Made by a program: the position numbers and the translations under genes
DNA from: Rusavskia elegans
Taxonomy: Eukaryota > Ascomycota > Lecanoromycetes > Teloschistales > Teloschistaceae
Assembly: GCA_011316305.1 (NCBI GenBank)
Contig: SAUG01000008.1
Span: forward strand, 62,001 to 126,000
Length of the DNA: 64,000 nt
Direction of reading: 5' to 3'
Shown: piece after piece, positions 46,907 through 58,580 of the stretch
Layout of the letters: every line of letters starts with the position of its first letter
Position numbering within the stretch: the stretch's first letter is position 1
Notes under the pieces: model-generated
The model's database searches: none
Told to the model about the DNA's origin: nothing
Seen by the model: only the letters and a program-made list of their open reading frames with translations

Positions 46907-49900
46907 CGCGGTTTATATTTAATATCGAATTTATATTATTTAAATTCTATAAACTAGTAAATAAGTCTTTTAAAAAGTTTAATAGTAGTTTTAAAATATT
47001 ATAAATTTATAATTTCCGTTTTAATAATTATAGTTATTTTATTTTCGATATAGCAGCGCTATTACTATAGAGACTTTTTAATAATAAAAAGCTCTCGTTT
47101 ATAGATAGCGTAGTTACGTTCTATAGATATAAATACCTTACTTTCGAAAATAATAAGCTATTTAATATTATCGGTATTAATTTAATAGAAAACGGTATTT
47201 TATCTAAAGTCGGAAGTATTTATTTTAATAATAAAAGATAGAGTTATATCGAGTTAAAAAAATATTTTATTATTTATTATAATATTTTTAATCAATTTAT
47301 ACGTATTTCGAATTAAAAAATTTATTCGAATTAGTTTATATTTTTTACTTTTCGAGCTTTAGATTAATTTATAGAAAGGTCTATATATTAGAGTAAAATT
47401 TTCTATAAATTTCCGATAATAGATATATAATTCTAAAAAGATCTATATATTATATACTATTTATAGCAGCGGTTAGTTTCTAATAACTTTTATCTTCGCT
47501 ATATTTATACGGACTTTTCCGTTATTAATAATATATCTATAAAATTTAATATACTTTTAAAAAAATAGATATTTTAAAAATTTCGTAAATAGTTAGTTTT
47601 TTTCGAATATTTCTATAATAGCTTTAATATATTATAGATATTCCTCTTCGTTTTTTAAATAGATTAAAATATTATCGTAGTAAATAACTACGAAATCGTC
47701 GAAAAATAGTTTAAATATATTATTTATTATAGTTTAAAACGTTATAGATATATTTATTAATCTAAATAGTATAAATAAAAATCTATATTTACTAGCTTCA
47801 ATATTAAAAGCCGTTTTCGTATAATCTTTTTCGATAATATTAATTTACTAGTAACTATTTATTAGATAAATTTTACTAAAATATTTCGCTATCCCGATAA
47901 TATCTAGATAATCTTAAATTTTAAATAACGGATACCTATTTTTTATAGTTTTACTATTAAAATCCCGGTAGTCGATAAATATATACTAGTTACTATCTTT
48001 CTTTTTAATAAAAAGAATAGATATACTTTAAAGAAATTAATTTAGTTAAATTAATTTTTATTCGATAAAGTATTTAATTTAATATTTCTATTCCTTATTC
48101 TATTTAGAAGATAAACTATAATAAACTCGATTAATAGGTCGAATATTACCGGTTTTAATTATATAATCTAATAGCTTCTCTAATAGTAATTTTATCGGGA
48201 AATTATTTTAAAGATAATTTAAAAGTTTCGGACCGAAAATTCTATCTAGTTTTATATAGCCTATTATTTTCTAGACCGGGTTAAACTATTCCGGAAAGTT
48301 AGATTCGTTTTATATAATATATAGACAGGTCTGTACGCCCTTTCTAATAAATTATTTAAACCCTTTAAAATTAATTTCGGAAAATTTAATCGGGGTATTT
48401 TTAAAAAAATATAAACGATATATATTTAAAACGCTAAATAATTAATATATAATTCTATTTTTCTAGATTTATATTTCTAGAATATTATAGTTAAATACTA
48501 AATTATATTACTTTTAAAAATCTTTTCCGAGAATTAAATTATAGTCTATATCTAGTATTATATAAAAAATAGTACTTAGTAGAAAAGATTTAATAAAATT
48601 ATAAAAGCTCCGTTACTTTTAAAATATCTATAGTTTTACAATTTTTAAACTATATTCTATCTATCAATTATTATAACCTTAATTCTAGTAGATTAATAAT
48701 ACGCCTAGCGATAAAATCATTAGTAATACCTAAATTAGCGAAGATTTCGAAGCGATTTCTACTAATTTTTAGATCGAACTATATCTATCTATTAAATTCC
48801 GATATTTAATTTATATATAAAAATTATTTACAATTTTATATATCTTTAGATAATAATATTATATTATAGAAGGCAGTTAAAATCTCTTCCGGCGTCCCTT
48901 TAAAAATTATCTCTAATTTCTCGATTTTTATCTTAACTAGACTAAGCTATTTTTTTACTATTAAAAGCTTTTTATTAGCGTCGTATATACGTCTAAATAC
49001 GTACGACGCTATTTATTTTCTAATAATCCGTTATTAGCTATTACCGATAGGCTTTTTCCTTCGGAAAAAATCTATCCCGCGGAAATATATCCCGGAATAT
49101 AAATATTCCGGTAATTTTTTTCGCGATAGCTAGACTTTTTATAATTATAGTATTTATTTATATTATTTAATCCCCTTTATCTATCTTTTTTTCTTCGATT
49201 ATCTCGGCCTTAGCCGCGGCTATTTCGACTACTAGTATCTATTGAGTTAATTTCGGCAGTACTAGATTATTTAACTATCGAAAAAGCTATAGTATTTCGG
49301 TTACTATAATATTTAATAGTAACTTTTTCGAATATTATTATAGTATTTATAATATTTATAAAATTTACTAGTTATCTATTTTATTATTATAAAATAAAAT
49401 ATTTTTCGGTAGTTATCTAGATATTAGATTTTAGATAATGGATAAAATACTTTAAAATAGTATATTCGCTAATTTTACTCTTAATATTTATATATAATTT
49501 AATAAAAGTAAAGTAGTAATTTTTAATATCGCTAAGTTTTTTATTCTAGGCTAATCTATATTAAATAGCTAAAGCGTTTTCTATAAAATTTAGTTTATTC
49601 TATTATTTTAAAAAGGCTTTTTTAAAATATTTCTAGAAGTTTTTATCTAGATTAGAAACCTGTTTAATATACTATAACTTAGTATTATTAATAAAATATT
49701 AACTACTATAGAAAATAGAATCCGCGATAGTTATATTATAAAATAAATAATAGTATTTATAGCGGCGAAACCAGATATAGACGATATAGTAGTTATATTT
49801 ATAATTTTTAAAGTTAAAAAGCTTTTTATTATAGACGTCCTATATTATATAAATTATAGAAATTATTAGAAATATTAAAAAGAATAAACCTACGTAATAG

Positions 49901-50419
49901 CGGATTAGAATTTCTACTAGGAAGTTCTAGTAGCTCTAGATTAAAGCTATTACGACGGAAACGACGATAATTTAAACCGGTATAGCTACTTTTATAATTT
50001 ATATAAAAACGATTAAAAGATCGATTATATCTATTACTAGGTCTATTTTTATTATCGTTATTATAAAAATTATTATTTCCGGGAGTATATAGAGTACTTT
50101 TAAGACTAACGTTTTTTTTAGGAATATCTTTTTCTATAATAGAAATAGTAGCGAATTAGACCGTAAGTAAATTATTTAAAAGAATTTTATAACGGAATTT
50201 CTAGTTTATATAAATTTTAGAAAAAGTTATATTTTTATTATATACTGTTATTCGCTCTATACTAGCGTTAAATTAAAAGTAGAAAAAATATTTTATTTAG
50301 AAATTTATATTCGAGTTTAGAAAATCTCGTTTATAAAAATAGATAAAACCGATTTAAAAGAGTTTTAATAATAGGATAAAGGTTAGATCGTTTATAATCT
50401 AAAAAGTTATTACTATTAA
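46907..50419 (-). pseudogene. Gag and reverse transcriptase remnant of the split gypsy element
   Basis: The minus strand reads a gag knuckle at 49152-49111 (spacing x2, x4, x4 with Tyr at all four metal positions), and a reverse transcriptase with LFIKKKDS, IDYRDFN, NRYPLFKI, AKYFSKI, and FFDDFVVIYYDNILIYLKNE (the catalytic box at 47668-47682). RNase H should follow towards 46,907. All frames are broken. Confidence 0.75.
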
Positions 50420-50642
50420 TATAGAATTCTAAACTAATTTCCTATAATTATAGAAAAGTAAAGTATTTATATATATAAATATTTCTACGCTAGATCTATA
50501 TCCGCTTTTATACTCGCTTTTATAATTAGCGACCGGATTAATTAATATCCGAATTCGTATATAATTATATAATCCAAATATATATTCTATATCCTTTTAA
50601 ATCGTTCGTATAGTTTAGAACTCTGACCACTATATCTTTTCA
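50420..50642 (-). repeat. LTR of the split gypsy element (5' copy on the minus strand)
   Basis: A 223-bp sequence; on the minus strand it starts TGAAAAGATATAG and ends AATTCTATA. It matches 32719-32939 in the same orientation. Confidence 0.75.
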
Positions 50643-50728
50643 ATATAGATTTAACGGATTTAATTAAATTTTCTATATTTTTACGTTTTTAATAGAATTT
50701 TATCTCTAAATTTGAAAATATAAATATC

Positions 50729-51094
50729 TAAACTGATCGGTTCGGATCGAATTTTCGTCAAACTATCGAATATTCGATCCGATTTTAATAATCCGATCCG
50801 GATTTGATCCGATTATATTATATATTTAATATATTATTATTTTAATAATTCAATAAAAATAATATATTCAAGTAATATATTTCGTTTTACTATAGATTTT
50901 TTAGCTAGCGTAGTTAATTAATTAGAATTTTTTTAAATAAATTCGTATTAAAATTATATTAGTTTTTAATTTTTATATTAGAATTTAGCGGTTTTAACAA
51001 ATCGAATCGGATTATAATTTAGAATTCGAAATTCGATTCGAATCGAATCGGATTAACTAATCCGAATTCGAAATCCGATCCGACGGCCAATCTA
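50729..51094 (+). mobile_element. hAT-like MITE, copy 3, at the right island edge
   Basis: A 366-bp element beginning TAAACTGATCGG and ending, on the other strand, TAGATTGGCCG. The target duplication is 8 bp with one transition: taaatatc (50721-50728) and taaatacc (51095-51102). It is the inverted counterpart of copy 1 (29565-30004) and closes the island on the right. Confidence 0.8.
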
Positions 51095-51238
51095 TAAATA
51101 CCTTTTACTATATTACTAGCCTATATAATCGTTTAATTATAAATAAAGCTCGTTCTATTCGTAATAAAAAATTTATTTGGCTCTTCTATTTTAATAGAGT
51201 ATACCAAAAGTAGCTAAATTTGGGGCCGTTATTAGGTG

Positions 51239-51357
51239 TTGCAAAGGTAGGTGTGTTGCAAAGGTAGGTGTATTGCAAAGGTAGGTATATTGCAAAGGTA
51301 GGTGTGTTGCAAAGGTAGGTGTGTTGCAAAGGTAGATGTGTTGCAAAGGTGGCCAAA
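51239..51357. repeat. 17-bp minisatellite
   Basis: About six and a half copies in tandem of ttgcaaaggtaggtgtg, with single-base variants (gta, ata, gat). It starts about 60 bp outside the RIP island and has normal CpA/TpG content. Since 17 is not a multiple of three, every frame reads a 17-residue periodic peptide, which makes a long but probably meaningless minus-strand frame (51186-51680). Confidence 0.9.
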
Positions 51358-51924
51358 TTGGAGTAGGCTTGGCACTGATTAGCAGCCGCACTCAAACTGT
51401 GGTTCGGGGCAAGTACGTTCAACACGCATGCCAGATCGAGGTTGACAAAACGTCCATCTGTAGTTAATATCAGGGCCATACTGATATATGCAAGTTTCCA
51501 TATCCAATTTCCGACGCGTAGCATCATACCATGGCAGGTTAGGGCTATGCCATGGCCTGCCCTAAGCTTGTTTCTCGGAACGGAAAGACCCGTACATAGA
51601 CTCTTAATCACACTGCAGCATAAGATCCTCGTAGCGCCGGAGTCTAGGACCGCACGCGGAAGCTGAAAGAGCCAGGTCACTTCAGGCGGTGGCGCTGGGT
51701 ACAGACTCGAGAGATCTACTTATCGCCAGCCCCGAGCATCAGCCGCCACACTGATCCAACCTGGTCATACAATAGAACTGGTGATCGCTCTCATAGATTC
51801 CATCTCCGACTCCTTCGCTCATTCTTGTGCACCCGGAAGAAGCCAGTGACCACAAGTCGGAGTCACTTCGTTCATCTTGCCACGTCCTGCTCACAAATCA
51901 AGAAATCGGCCTTCATCTCTCACC
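51358..51924 (+). promoter_or_regulatory. Upstream region of the P450 reductase gene
   Basis: 567 bp of normal composition between the minisatellite and the start codon. It should hold the promoter and the 5' leader. The frame is open for 16 codons before the ATG at 51925, starting from a TTG, but no in-frame ATG precedes it. Confidence 0.4.
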
Positions 51925-54068
51925 ATGGCCCAGCTCGATAACCTCGACCTGATAGTCCTTATCGCTCTTCTTATCGGCACAGCTGCGTACTTCACAAAAG
52001 GCACCTACTGGGGTATACCGAAGGATCCATATGCAGCTTCTTTTGCGAACGCGAATGGCGCCAAGGCAGGGAGGACCCGAAACATCCTGGAGAAGATGGA
52101 TGAGTCAGGCAAGAATGCCGTCGTCTTCTACGGTTCGCAGACCGGTACCGCCGAGGATTATGCTTCAAGATTAGCAAAGGAAGGGTCATCAAGATTCGGT
52201 CTGAAAACCATGGTAGCCGATCTAGAAGATTACGACTACGAGAACCTCGACGCTTTTCCAGATGATAAACTTGCCATGTTCGTTCTCGCCACTTACGGCG
52301 AAGGAGAACCCACCGATAACGCGGTGGATTTCTTTGAGTTCATCACGGGGGAAGACGTTTCTTTCAACGGAGGCAGTGCCGCCGAGGACCGTCCGTTGGC
52401 GAATTTGAAGTACATTGCTTTTGGTCTGGGCAATAACACCTACGAACACTACCAAGCATTGGTCCGCAAGGTCGACGCCGCCTTGACCAAACTCGGCGCC
52501 CAAAGGATATCAGCTGCGGGTGAAGGAGATGATGGTGCTGGCACGATGGAAGAGGATTTCCTTGCTTGGAAAGAGCCCATGTGGACCGAGCTTGCTGCGA
52601 AGATGAATCTGGAAGAACGAGAAGCTGTGTACGAGCCAACATTCGGTGTGACGGAACGAGAAGATCTGAATGTGGATACGAACGACGTATACCTGGGGGA
52701 ACCCAATAAGAACCATCTCGAAGGCAAATCCAAAGGGCCCTACAACTCACATAATCCTTATATCGCTCCCATCGTGGAGTCTCGCGAAGTTTTCACGGTC
52801 AAGGATCGGAACTGTTTGCACCTGGAAATTGACGTGTCTGCTTCCAATCTAACGTATCAAACCGGCGATCACATCGCTGTTTGGCCCACGAATGCTGGTA
52901 AAGAAGTTGATCGTTTCCTCAACATCCTTGGTTTGTCGGACCGACGACATATGGTCATCAGCGTCAAAGGTCTAGACTCCACCGCCCGCGTTCCGTTTCC
53001 GACTCCCACGACGTATGACGCAGCCATCCGGTATCACATGGAGATATGCGGACCGGTCTCCCGTCAATTCGTTGCTGCACTGGCCGCATTCGCGCCCGAT
53101 GAAGCGTCCAAGAACGAGATGGCTCGGCTCGGCGAGGACAAGGACTACTTCAAGGAGAAGGTTTCCAATCAGTACCTCAACATTGCTCAAGTACTCGAAA
53201 GAGTGTCTGAAGCCAAATGGGCCAATGTTCCATTTTCCATCATGATTGAAAGTATCCAGAAATTACAGCCTCGCTATTACTCAATCTCGTCCTCTTCGCT
53301 TGTCCAGAAGAGCAAGATTTCCATTACAGCTGTTGTTGAAGAGATCCGGGTCCCGGGATCGAAACCAAACATAGTCAAGGGGGTGACAACGAATTACCTG
53401 CTCGCTCTGAAACAGAAACAACACGGAGAGGCGGATCCTGATCCTCATGGGCTAACATACGCCATCACGGGGCCTAGAAACAAGTACGACGGATGTCATG
53501 TTCCGGTCCATGTGCGGCATTCCAACTTCAAACTCCCGTCAGACCCTTCGAAACCGATCATCATGGTTGGCCCTGGCTCCGGTGTGGCGCCTTTCCGCGG
53601 GTTCATCCAGGAGCGAGCGGCGCAAGCCAAGGCCGGGGAAAAGGTCGGCAAGACGATACTCTTCTACGGGTGTCGGAAGCCGTCGGAAGACTTTCTCTAC
53701 CGAGACGAATGGGAGGTACGTTGTATGGTCTGTAGCTTGCTTGACCGTTCTGCGTGACTGACATCGGACAGACGTACAAAAAAGCGCTTGGCGATTCGTT
53801 CGAGTTGTTCACGGCCTTCTCACGGGAGACGGATGAAAAGGTGTACGTACAGCAGCGGTTATCGGAGCAGGCAGCGCTGGTGGACGAGCTGCTCCAGAAG
53901 AAAGCCAACTTCTATGTCTGCGGCGATGCATCCAACATGGCGCGTGAAGTCAGTATCGTGCTGGGCCAGATTATATCGAGTCGGAGGGGACTGAGCGCGG
54001 AGAAAGGCGAAGAGTTGGTCAAGTCTATGAGAAGCAGTAATCAATACCAAGAGGATGTCTGGTCATAG
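51925..54068 (+). CDS. NCP1: NADPH-cytochrome P450 reductase
   Basis: Two exons (51925-53715, 53772-54068) encode 695 aa, the standard length. It passes electrons from NADPH through FAD and FMN to P450s such as CYP51 and CYP61 of ergosterol synthesis at the ER membrane. The N-terminal anchor is LIVLIALLIGTAAYFT (about 9-24). The FMN domain has YGSQTGTAEDYA (from Y69) and TYGEGEPTDNA. The FAD domain has RYYSISSSS and GVTTNYL. The NADPH domain has GPGSGVAPFRGFIQER, FYGCRKPSEDFLY and YVCGDASNMA, and the protein ends in EDVWS with the penultimate Trp that stacks on the flavin. The 56-nt intron (GTACGT...ACAG) joins DEWE-TYKKAL. Confidence 0.98.
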
Positions 54069-56514
54069 GATGGTAGGGTGGATAAGCAGGTCCAGGCGCG
54101 CATCATGACATCGAGGACCAGTGAATTGAGCGAAAAGCCGGGGCGGGTGGTTTGGATTCAGCATCTATTGCCACGTAGGCAACCAGGCCTGGGGGACTGT
54201 AGTTATTTATGGGCGCCGGATAGAGATGGTAGATAAGGATGGCATATAGACGGCTTTACCCAGTCAGTTCCATTCACCTACGGCTGTTTGCTTGAAGCTC
54301 AGAACATTAATGTCCGAGGTGCTGAGTCTTGGTGTACATGACACTCGATGAGGGAGTCAGGAGTCAAGCCCCTTTCCCCAGATTATTGAAGGGGATGCAC
54401 CGAGCCGAGCCGCGATCCGAGGACGCAAAACCCCACATTTTCCACTTGACATGTTTAACTGCACGCCAACCTTCTCGCCTCGTCAAAACATACAGCTCAC
54501 ATCCGCAACAAAGTGCGAGTAGTGATATGTCTACATGGAAGAAATCCCACATGGCCCGAGACAGTGGATCTGGCAAACATCTTGGGCTATCTGGTCCCTT
54601 ACAGTCCTTCCGATGCGACACAAGCCAATCGACGCCGACGAAACGACCCGGGCGAACGTGGCCACCAGGACCGATCTACGTGGTGCACCTGTGTCCAGGA
54701 TCTTGCCTGGGGAGAGCTTACTCGCCTGCAGCTTGACTCATGTCCGAGATTCCTGAGAACCAGAGGTTGGGAATCATGGGCTGAAACTTGCATCTCCACA
54801 TCCACGGCACTTGGTAACGAGGCCACATCGAAAATGATGCCGTTGCTGGACATTCAGCATACGCCCGAGCCTCAGCAATTGTTCGACGGCTCAGCGCAGC
54901 AACGTACCACAAGCTTGTCCACCTGCAGCTGCAGATGGATCGGACCAGAGCCTTCGAGATGATCCTGACTGGATCACCCTTCTACTGGGAAAATAACGAC
55001 ATGCCAACCAGCGATGAACGAAATCGTGGAAAGCTTGTCAGGATCGCCGGCGCTGTCTTATCCAAAGCACGTCTCACACGTGGCTTGAAAAAGCACAAGT
55101 CTCGAAGCCTCTCACCGCTAAAGGGAGATCCCTAACAACTGTCCCTACAATCCCACCAGTGCCAGCATGAGAAAGGGAAAAGTTCTCCGTTTACTTTGCG
55201 GTGCTCATCGTCTTGGACAGATCCGCGGAAGACATTGCAGCTCTTGCTGTTTGACCCCATACGCAGGACCGATACGCTACTTGACACCAACATCGACTGA
55301 ATCCTGTGTGGAGAGGGCGTCTATGTAGGTATAGAGGACTATGTGTTTTTGAGCTCACCTCCATCCCCCGCAACGTTACCAGTGCCACGAGGTTGGGTTG
55401 AAGGATGTATAAATCCAATGCATGCTATGGCCCTACGCACCATACCGGCGGCGAACATCCAGGGAATAGCTCTGTAGGATCCCGTCTTAATCCACCCTGT
55501 ATGAAAAGCTCCTCGACGCCCTCCTACTGAACCCTCCAATTTTCTACCTCCTTGCACCTGCACCTGCACACATTGCTTTCATTCTCACCTTGACATACTT
55601 ATACCAGGCACTTATACGTACAAACAACCTCTGCTTGCTCCTGCTACTTTCTTGCACGCCAAATAATAATGATGATGCTATGAGGCGGGTGTCCATCGCG
55701 CCTGCCCAACTTGTGTATTTACACTCATCCTAGTGCACGACAGTATTTTACTATTATCTCGTCCCCACCTTGCTCTTCTTCTTCTTTCTCTCCCTCCTCT
55801 CTCTGCAATCATCAACATCCTCTCACATCGTCCATCGGCTACAGCTCATTTGCACCGGCAAAAATTGGCACTTGCTTGATCATCAATTCAGTCTTCTTAT
55901 CCCACCCGCAGGTTTTGCTCGCATTTCATCGAGCTTGCTGCATCTCTCTGTCTTCACCGAGCGCTCCCGTCAAGGTTAGACATCAACCGCATCTCAGACA
56001 CTCCCTTACAAGCCCATGCTGATGCCTGTGTCTAGTACTTGCCTGATTCCACCGGCAGCATCTCCAGTCTCCAAGCCACGCTGCATCACCTGCTGGAGCT
56101 TATCTGTGAGCCGACCTGCTTGCTTCCTTGCAGATTGCATACGCATACTCATCAAACATAGTCAGCCACTCCTTCGGCAGAGACACGGTGCTACACAGAG
56201 CACATTATCAAGACAGAGAGACTTTGCTTGTAAGTCCGACGGTGCTCCTTGTCACAAGCTGCCCATGTATCCTTACCTTTGTTCCTTGTCAGAATTGTTT
56301 CCTATTTGAAAGATGTTGGTATATCGTTTGAGGGTGTTCACAGAAGCATCGAAGGTGCCCGAGGTATTGGTCGACTTCTTTTCATCGCAAGTGGTGCTGT
56401 TGCATTCATCCCTTCCACGCGGCAGAGAGCAGCAGCATCTTGTCCCCTCTCCGCCATAGCAAATCTTCGTCAGCCCAAGACTGACCACGAGCGACAGAAT
56501 ACTTCTCTATCAAC
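54069..56514. other. Long intergenic region and probable 5' leader of the RRM gene
   Basis: 2.45 kb without a supported gene. The frames around 54,329-54,962 start at non-ATG codons or lack protein character. From about 55,740 the plus strand is pyrimidine-rich (ctcttcttcttctttctc). Several possible GT/AG pairs exist between 55,900 and 56,500, so the RNA-binding-protein gene may have a long, perhaps spliced, 5' UTR. No tRNA or other RNA is recognised. Confidence 0.4.
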
Positions 56515-58580
56515 ATGACCAACGCTACCACGTCCACTAATCGAGGCTGGGGCCGCTCGGCAAACGTCAATGGCTACGCTCAGAGTGCACCTTATGGCCA
56601 GTATCAGTCGAACGGGCATCTCTTCCCCAAACAACTCCCAGATGGCTTCAACGAACATTTCGATCCTTCATTGAACCAGCTTTCAACATCTATGGCAAGT
56701 ATGATGCTCCATGGCATTGACTACACTGGAGCCACCAAGCCAAACACCATGAATATGGCCGGCGGTATGACGAACATGAATGGCATGCTACCATCACAGA
56801 GCAACCCTGGACTTGTCTACTATCTTCCCAATGGGACTGTCGTATGCTCTGACGCCAACGGCGTCCACCAGAGCGCTTATCCGCAGTATACGGCAGGCTA
56901 CGGCCTCAACGCAACCAATAGTGGACATCTCCAACATGTCTCATACCAGAATCATTTTGCCAACGCACCGGTAACTCCAAGAGGCAATGGATGGACGGTC
57001 GCCCCACAAATACCTCAAGAAGTCCCCGACCTTGCGGCACCTCGGCGGAGCTCATTCTCTTCTAACGAAGCTGACAGCCCACAAACACCGCTGTTCACTT
57101 CCTACCTGGGCGGCTACCAGCCCCAATTACATGGACTGGACCAGCAAGCAAGTGTGATGGGAAACTTTTCCCCGTCTCATCCTGGAATGCAGGTTGCAAA
57201 GACTGGTACTGGAGAGAATACCTTGGTGGACTTCGAGGCCTGGACCTCCAAGTCGCCAGCTATTCCACCTGCCGTCCCCGCCATCGATAGCCCTGGTGGT
57301 GGCCGTGGCACGTTGGAACAAATAATGCATAATCCAAACAACACCACGAACGTATATGTGAGGGGACTACATCCAGATACCAGCGATGAGATGCTGCATG
57401 CGTACGGCAGTCGGTTTGGAGACGTCCAGAGCGCCAAGTCCATCATCGATACTGCGACTGGGCAGTGCAAAGGGTAAGCTGCAGCTGTCACCCTCCTAGG
57501 TTCCAACGTTGACAGGTAATCCAGATTTGGGTTCATCAAGTACCACAATTTCAACGACGCGGAGAATGCCATTCGCGGTTTCTACTACCGCAACTACGAA
57601 GCAAAATACGCTAGGGTATGGCTTTAGACCTTGTCTGTCCATCAAACAAGCTGACATCGCTTCAGGTTGGTCACAATGAGCGTCTCAAGACACTTGCGAA
57701 CCCCAACAACACAAATCTGTACCTGTCGAATCTGCCGAAGAACATGAATGAAGCAGTACGTACTTCCAGCGTTAACCATATTTGCTGTTACTGAACACGT
57801 TTCCGCAGGATCTTCAGGCAATCTTCAAATCAAAGCACCCAGAAATCGTCATTGTCAACCACAAAGTGCTGAAGGACGAGAATGGCCTCAGCCGTGGGGT
57901 AGGCTTTGCCCGGTAAGCCATGGTGGAAATGCCTCGTCCAGGAGTCGAGCTAACGGTATCTTCTGACGCAGTTTTGAGACACATGAGATCTGCGAGACTA
58001 TCATTGCTGAATTCTCAGGCATGCTCTTAGATGAAGCGAAAGATTTACGTCTCCAGATCCGCTATGCCGACACCGATGACCAAAAGGAGTTCAAGGCAAA
58101 GACGGCAAAGTCTCGCCAATTCAAGTCTACAGAATACAACCGAAGCATACAGTGGATGTATGGGTACCAGTCACCTACCGCAGCCAGCTTCGGCAGCCCT
58201 CTACAGGCCAACATGCCAGCGGCTAATGGCATGTGGATGTCTCCGTCGCCAATTTCACCAACGTATGAATAAATCCCAAAGAATGATGCTGTCTGTAACT
58301 GATCAATCCCTATAGATATCCCTGGCAGAGCCGCTATGCCCAGAGTTCTCCAAACGTCGGTGGTCCGAATACTCTGATCAATCCAGTCCCCCTTCATGCA
58401 CGCGCATCTGCCCGAGTCAAAATCGAGAGTCCCAGTGTTGTAGCGACTACAAAGCAGTCAAGCAACACCCTGGTAAATAGTCCTGCCAACTCCGAAGAGG
58501 AACCGGGGCCTGTCAGCAAACTCGACTTTGCCGTCCCTCTCAACGGGGAAGATCAAGCGTCTCCGACCAAAGCGAGATGA
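56515..58580 (+). CDS. Two-RRM RNA-binding protein (Msa1/RBMS-like)
   Basis: Six exons (56515-57473, 57525-57615, 57666-57755, 57809-57912, 57972-58262, 58316-58580) encode 599 aa; all five introns are 50-59 nt with GTAAGC, GTATGG, GTACGT, GTAAGC and GTATGA donors. The first 270 residues are low-complexity (Asn, Gln, Gly, Met, Ser). RRM1 has RNP2 VYVRGL (about 278-283) and RNP1 KGFGFIKY. RRM2 has LYLSNLP and RGVGFARF. The C-terminus is Ser/Pro-rich. The layout resembles S. pombe Msa1, a negative regulator of sexual differentiation, and animal RBMS proteins; it most likely binds mRNA in the cytoplasm. Targets are unknown. The ATG at 56515 follows a long leader. Confidence 0.9.

Larger units (their letters stand above)
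32719..50642 (-). mobile_element. Ty3/gypsy LTR retrotransposon, split by two later insertions
   Basis: Direct repeats of about 222 bp at 32719-32939 and 50420-50642 are taken as its LTRs. On the minus strand the right LTR reads TGAAAAGATATAG...AATTCTATA, a TG...CA-type end with the last CA changed to TA. In minus-strand order it has a gag zinc knuckle (49111-49152), reverse transcriptase (about 48,050-47,640, with a YLDD-type box now YYDN), a zinc-binding and core integrase (about 39,500-39,200, with a DFI start of the catalytic core), then 2.4 kb to the 3' LTR. Removing the inserted blocks 39755-46906 and 35386-38703 leaves about 7.45 kb, a normal gypsy size. All frames are destroyed by stops. 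I found no clear target duplication around the outer LTRs. Confidence 0.7.
28470..51175. repeat. AT-rich, RIP-mutated transposon island
   Basis: The 22.7 kb have no reading frame of 60 codons on either strand. TpA is very common, CpA and TpG are nearly absent over long stretches, while CpG is kept (many tcg, cga, acg). That is the signature of fungal repeat-induced point mutation acting on CpA in duplicated DNA. The edges are sharp: normal composition ends about 28,468 and returns about 51,176. Inside are recognisable but dead copies of LTR retrotransposons and hAT-like DNA elements, described separately. Such blocks are normally heterochromatic. Confidence 0.95.

Noticed and set aside
28470..51175. 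Centromere or organelle (mitochondrial) insert as explanation of the AT-rich block
   Set aside because: Low GC alone would fit, but retained CpG with lost CpA, readable retrotransposon domains and target-site duplications point to RIP of transposons. A centromere cannot be excluded without chromatin data, but nothing in the sequence favours it.
51186..51680. 164-codon minus-strand frame with repeated LCNTPTFA units
   Set aside because: It is produced by the 17-bp tandem repeat, which reads a periodic peptide in every frame; there is no domain, and the rest of the frame lacks protein character.
54329..54962. Overlapping frames of 135 and 149 codons downstream of the P450 reductase
   Set aside because: The longest starts are non-ATG and the two frames compete for the same DNA; Ser/Arg/Pro composition without any domain.
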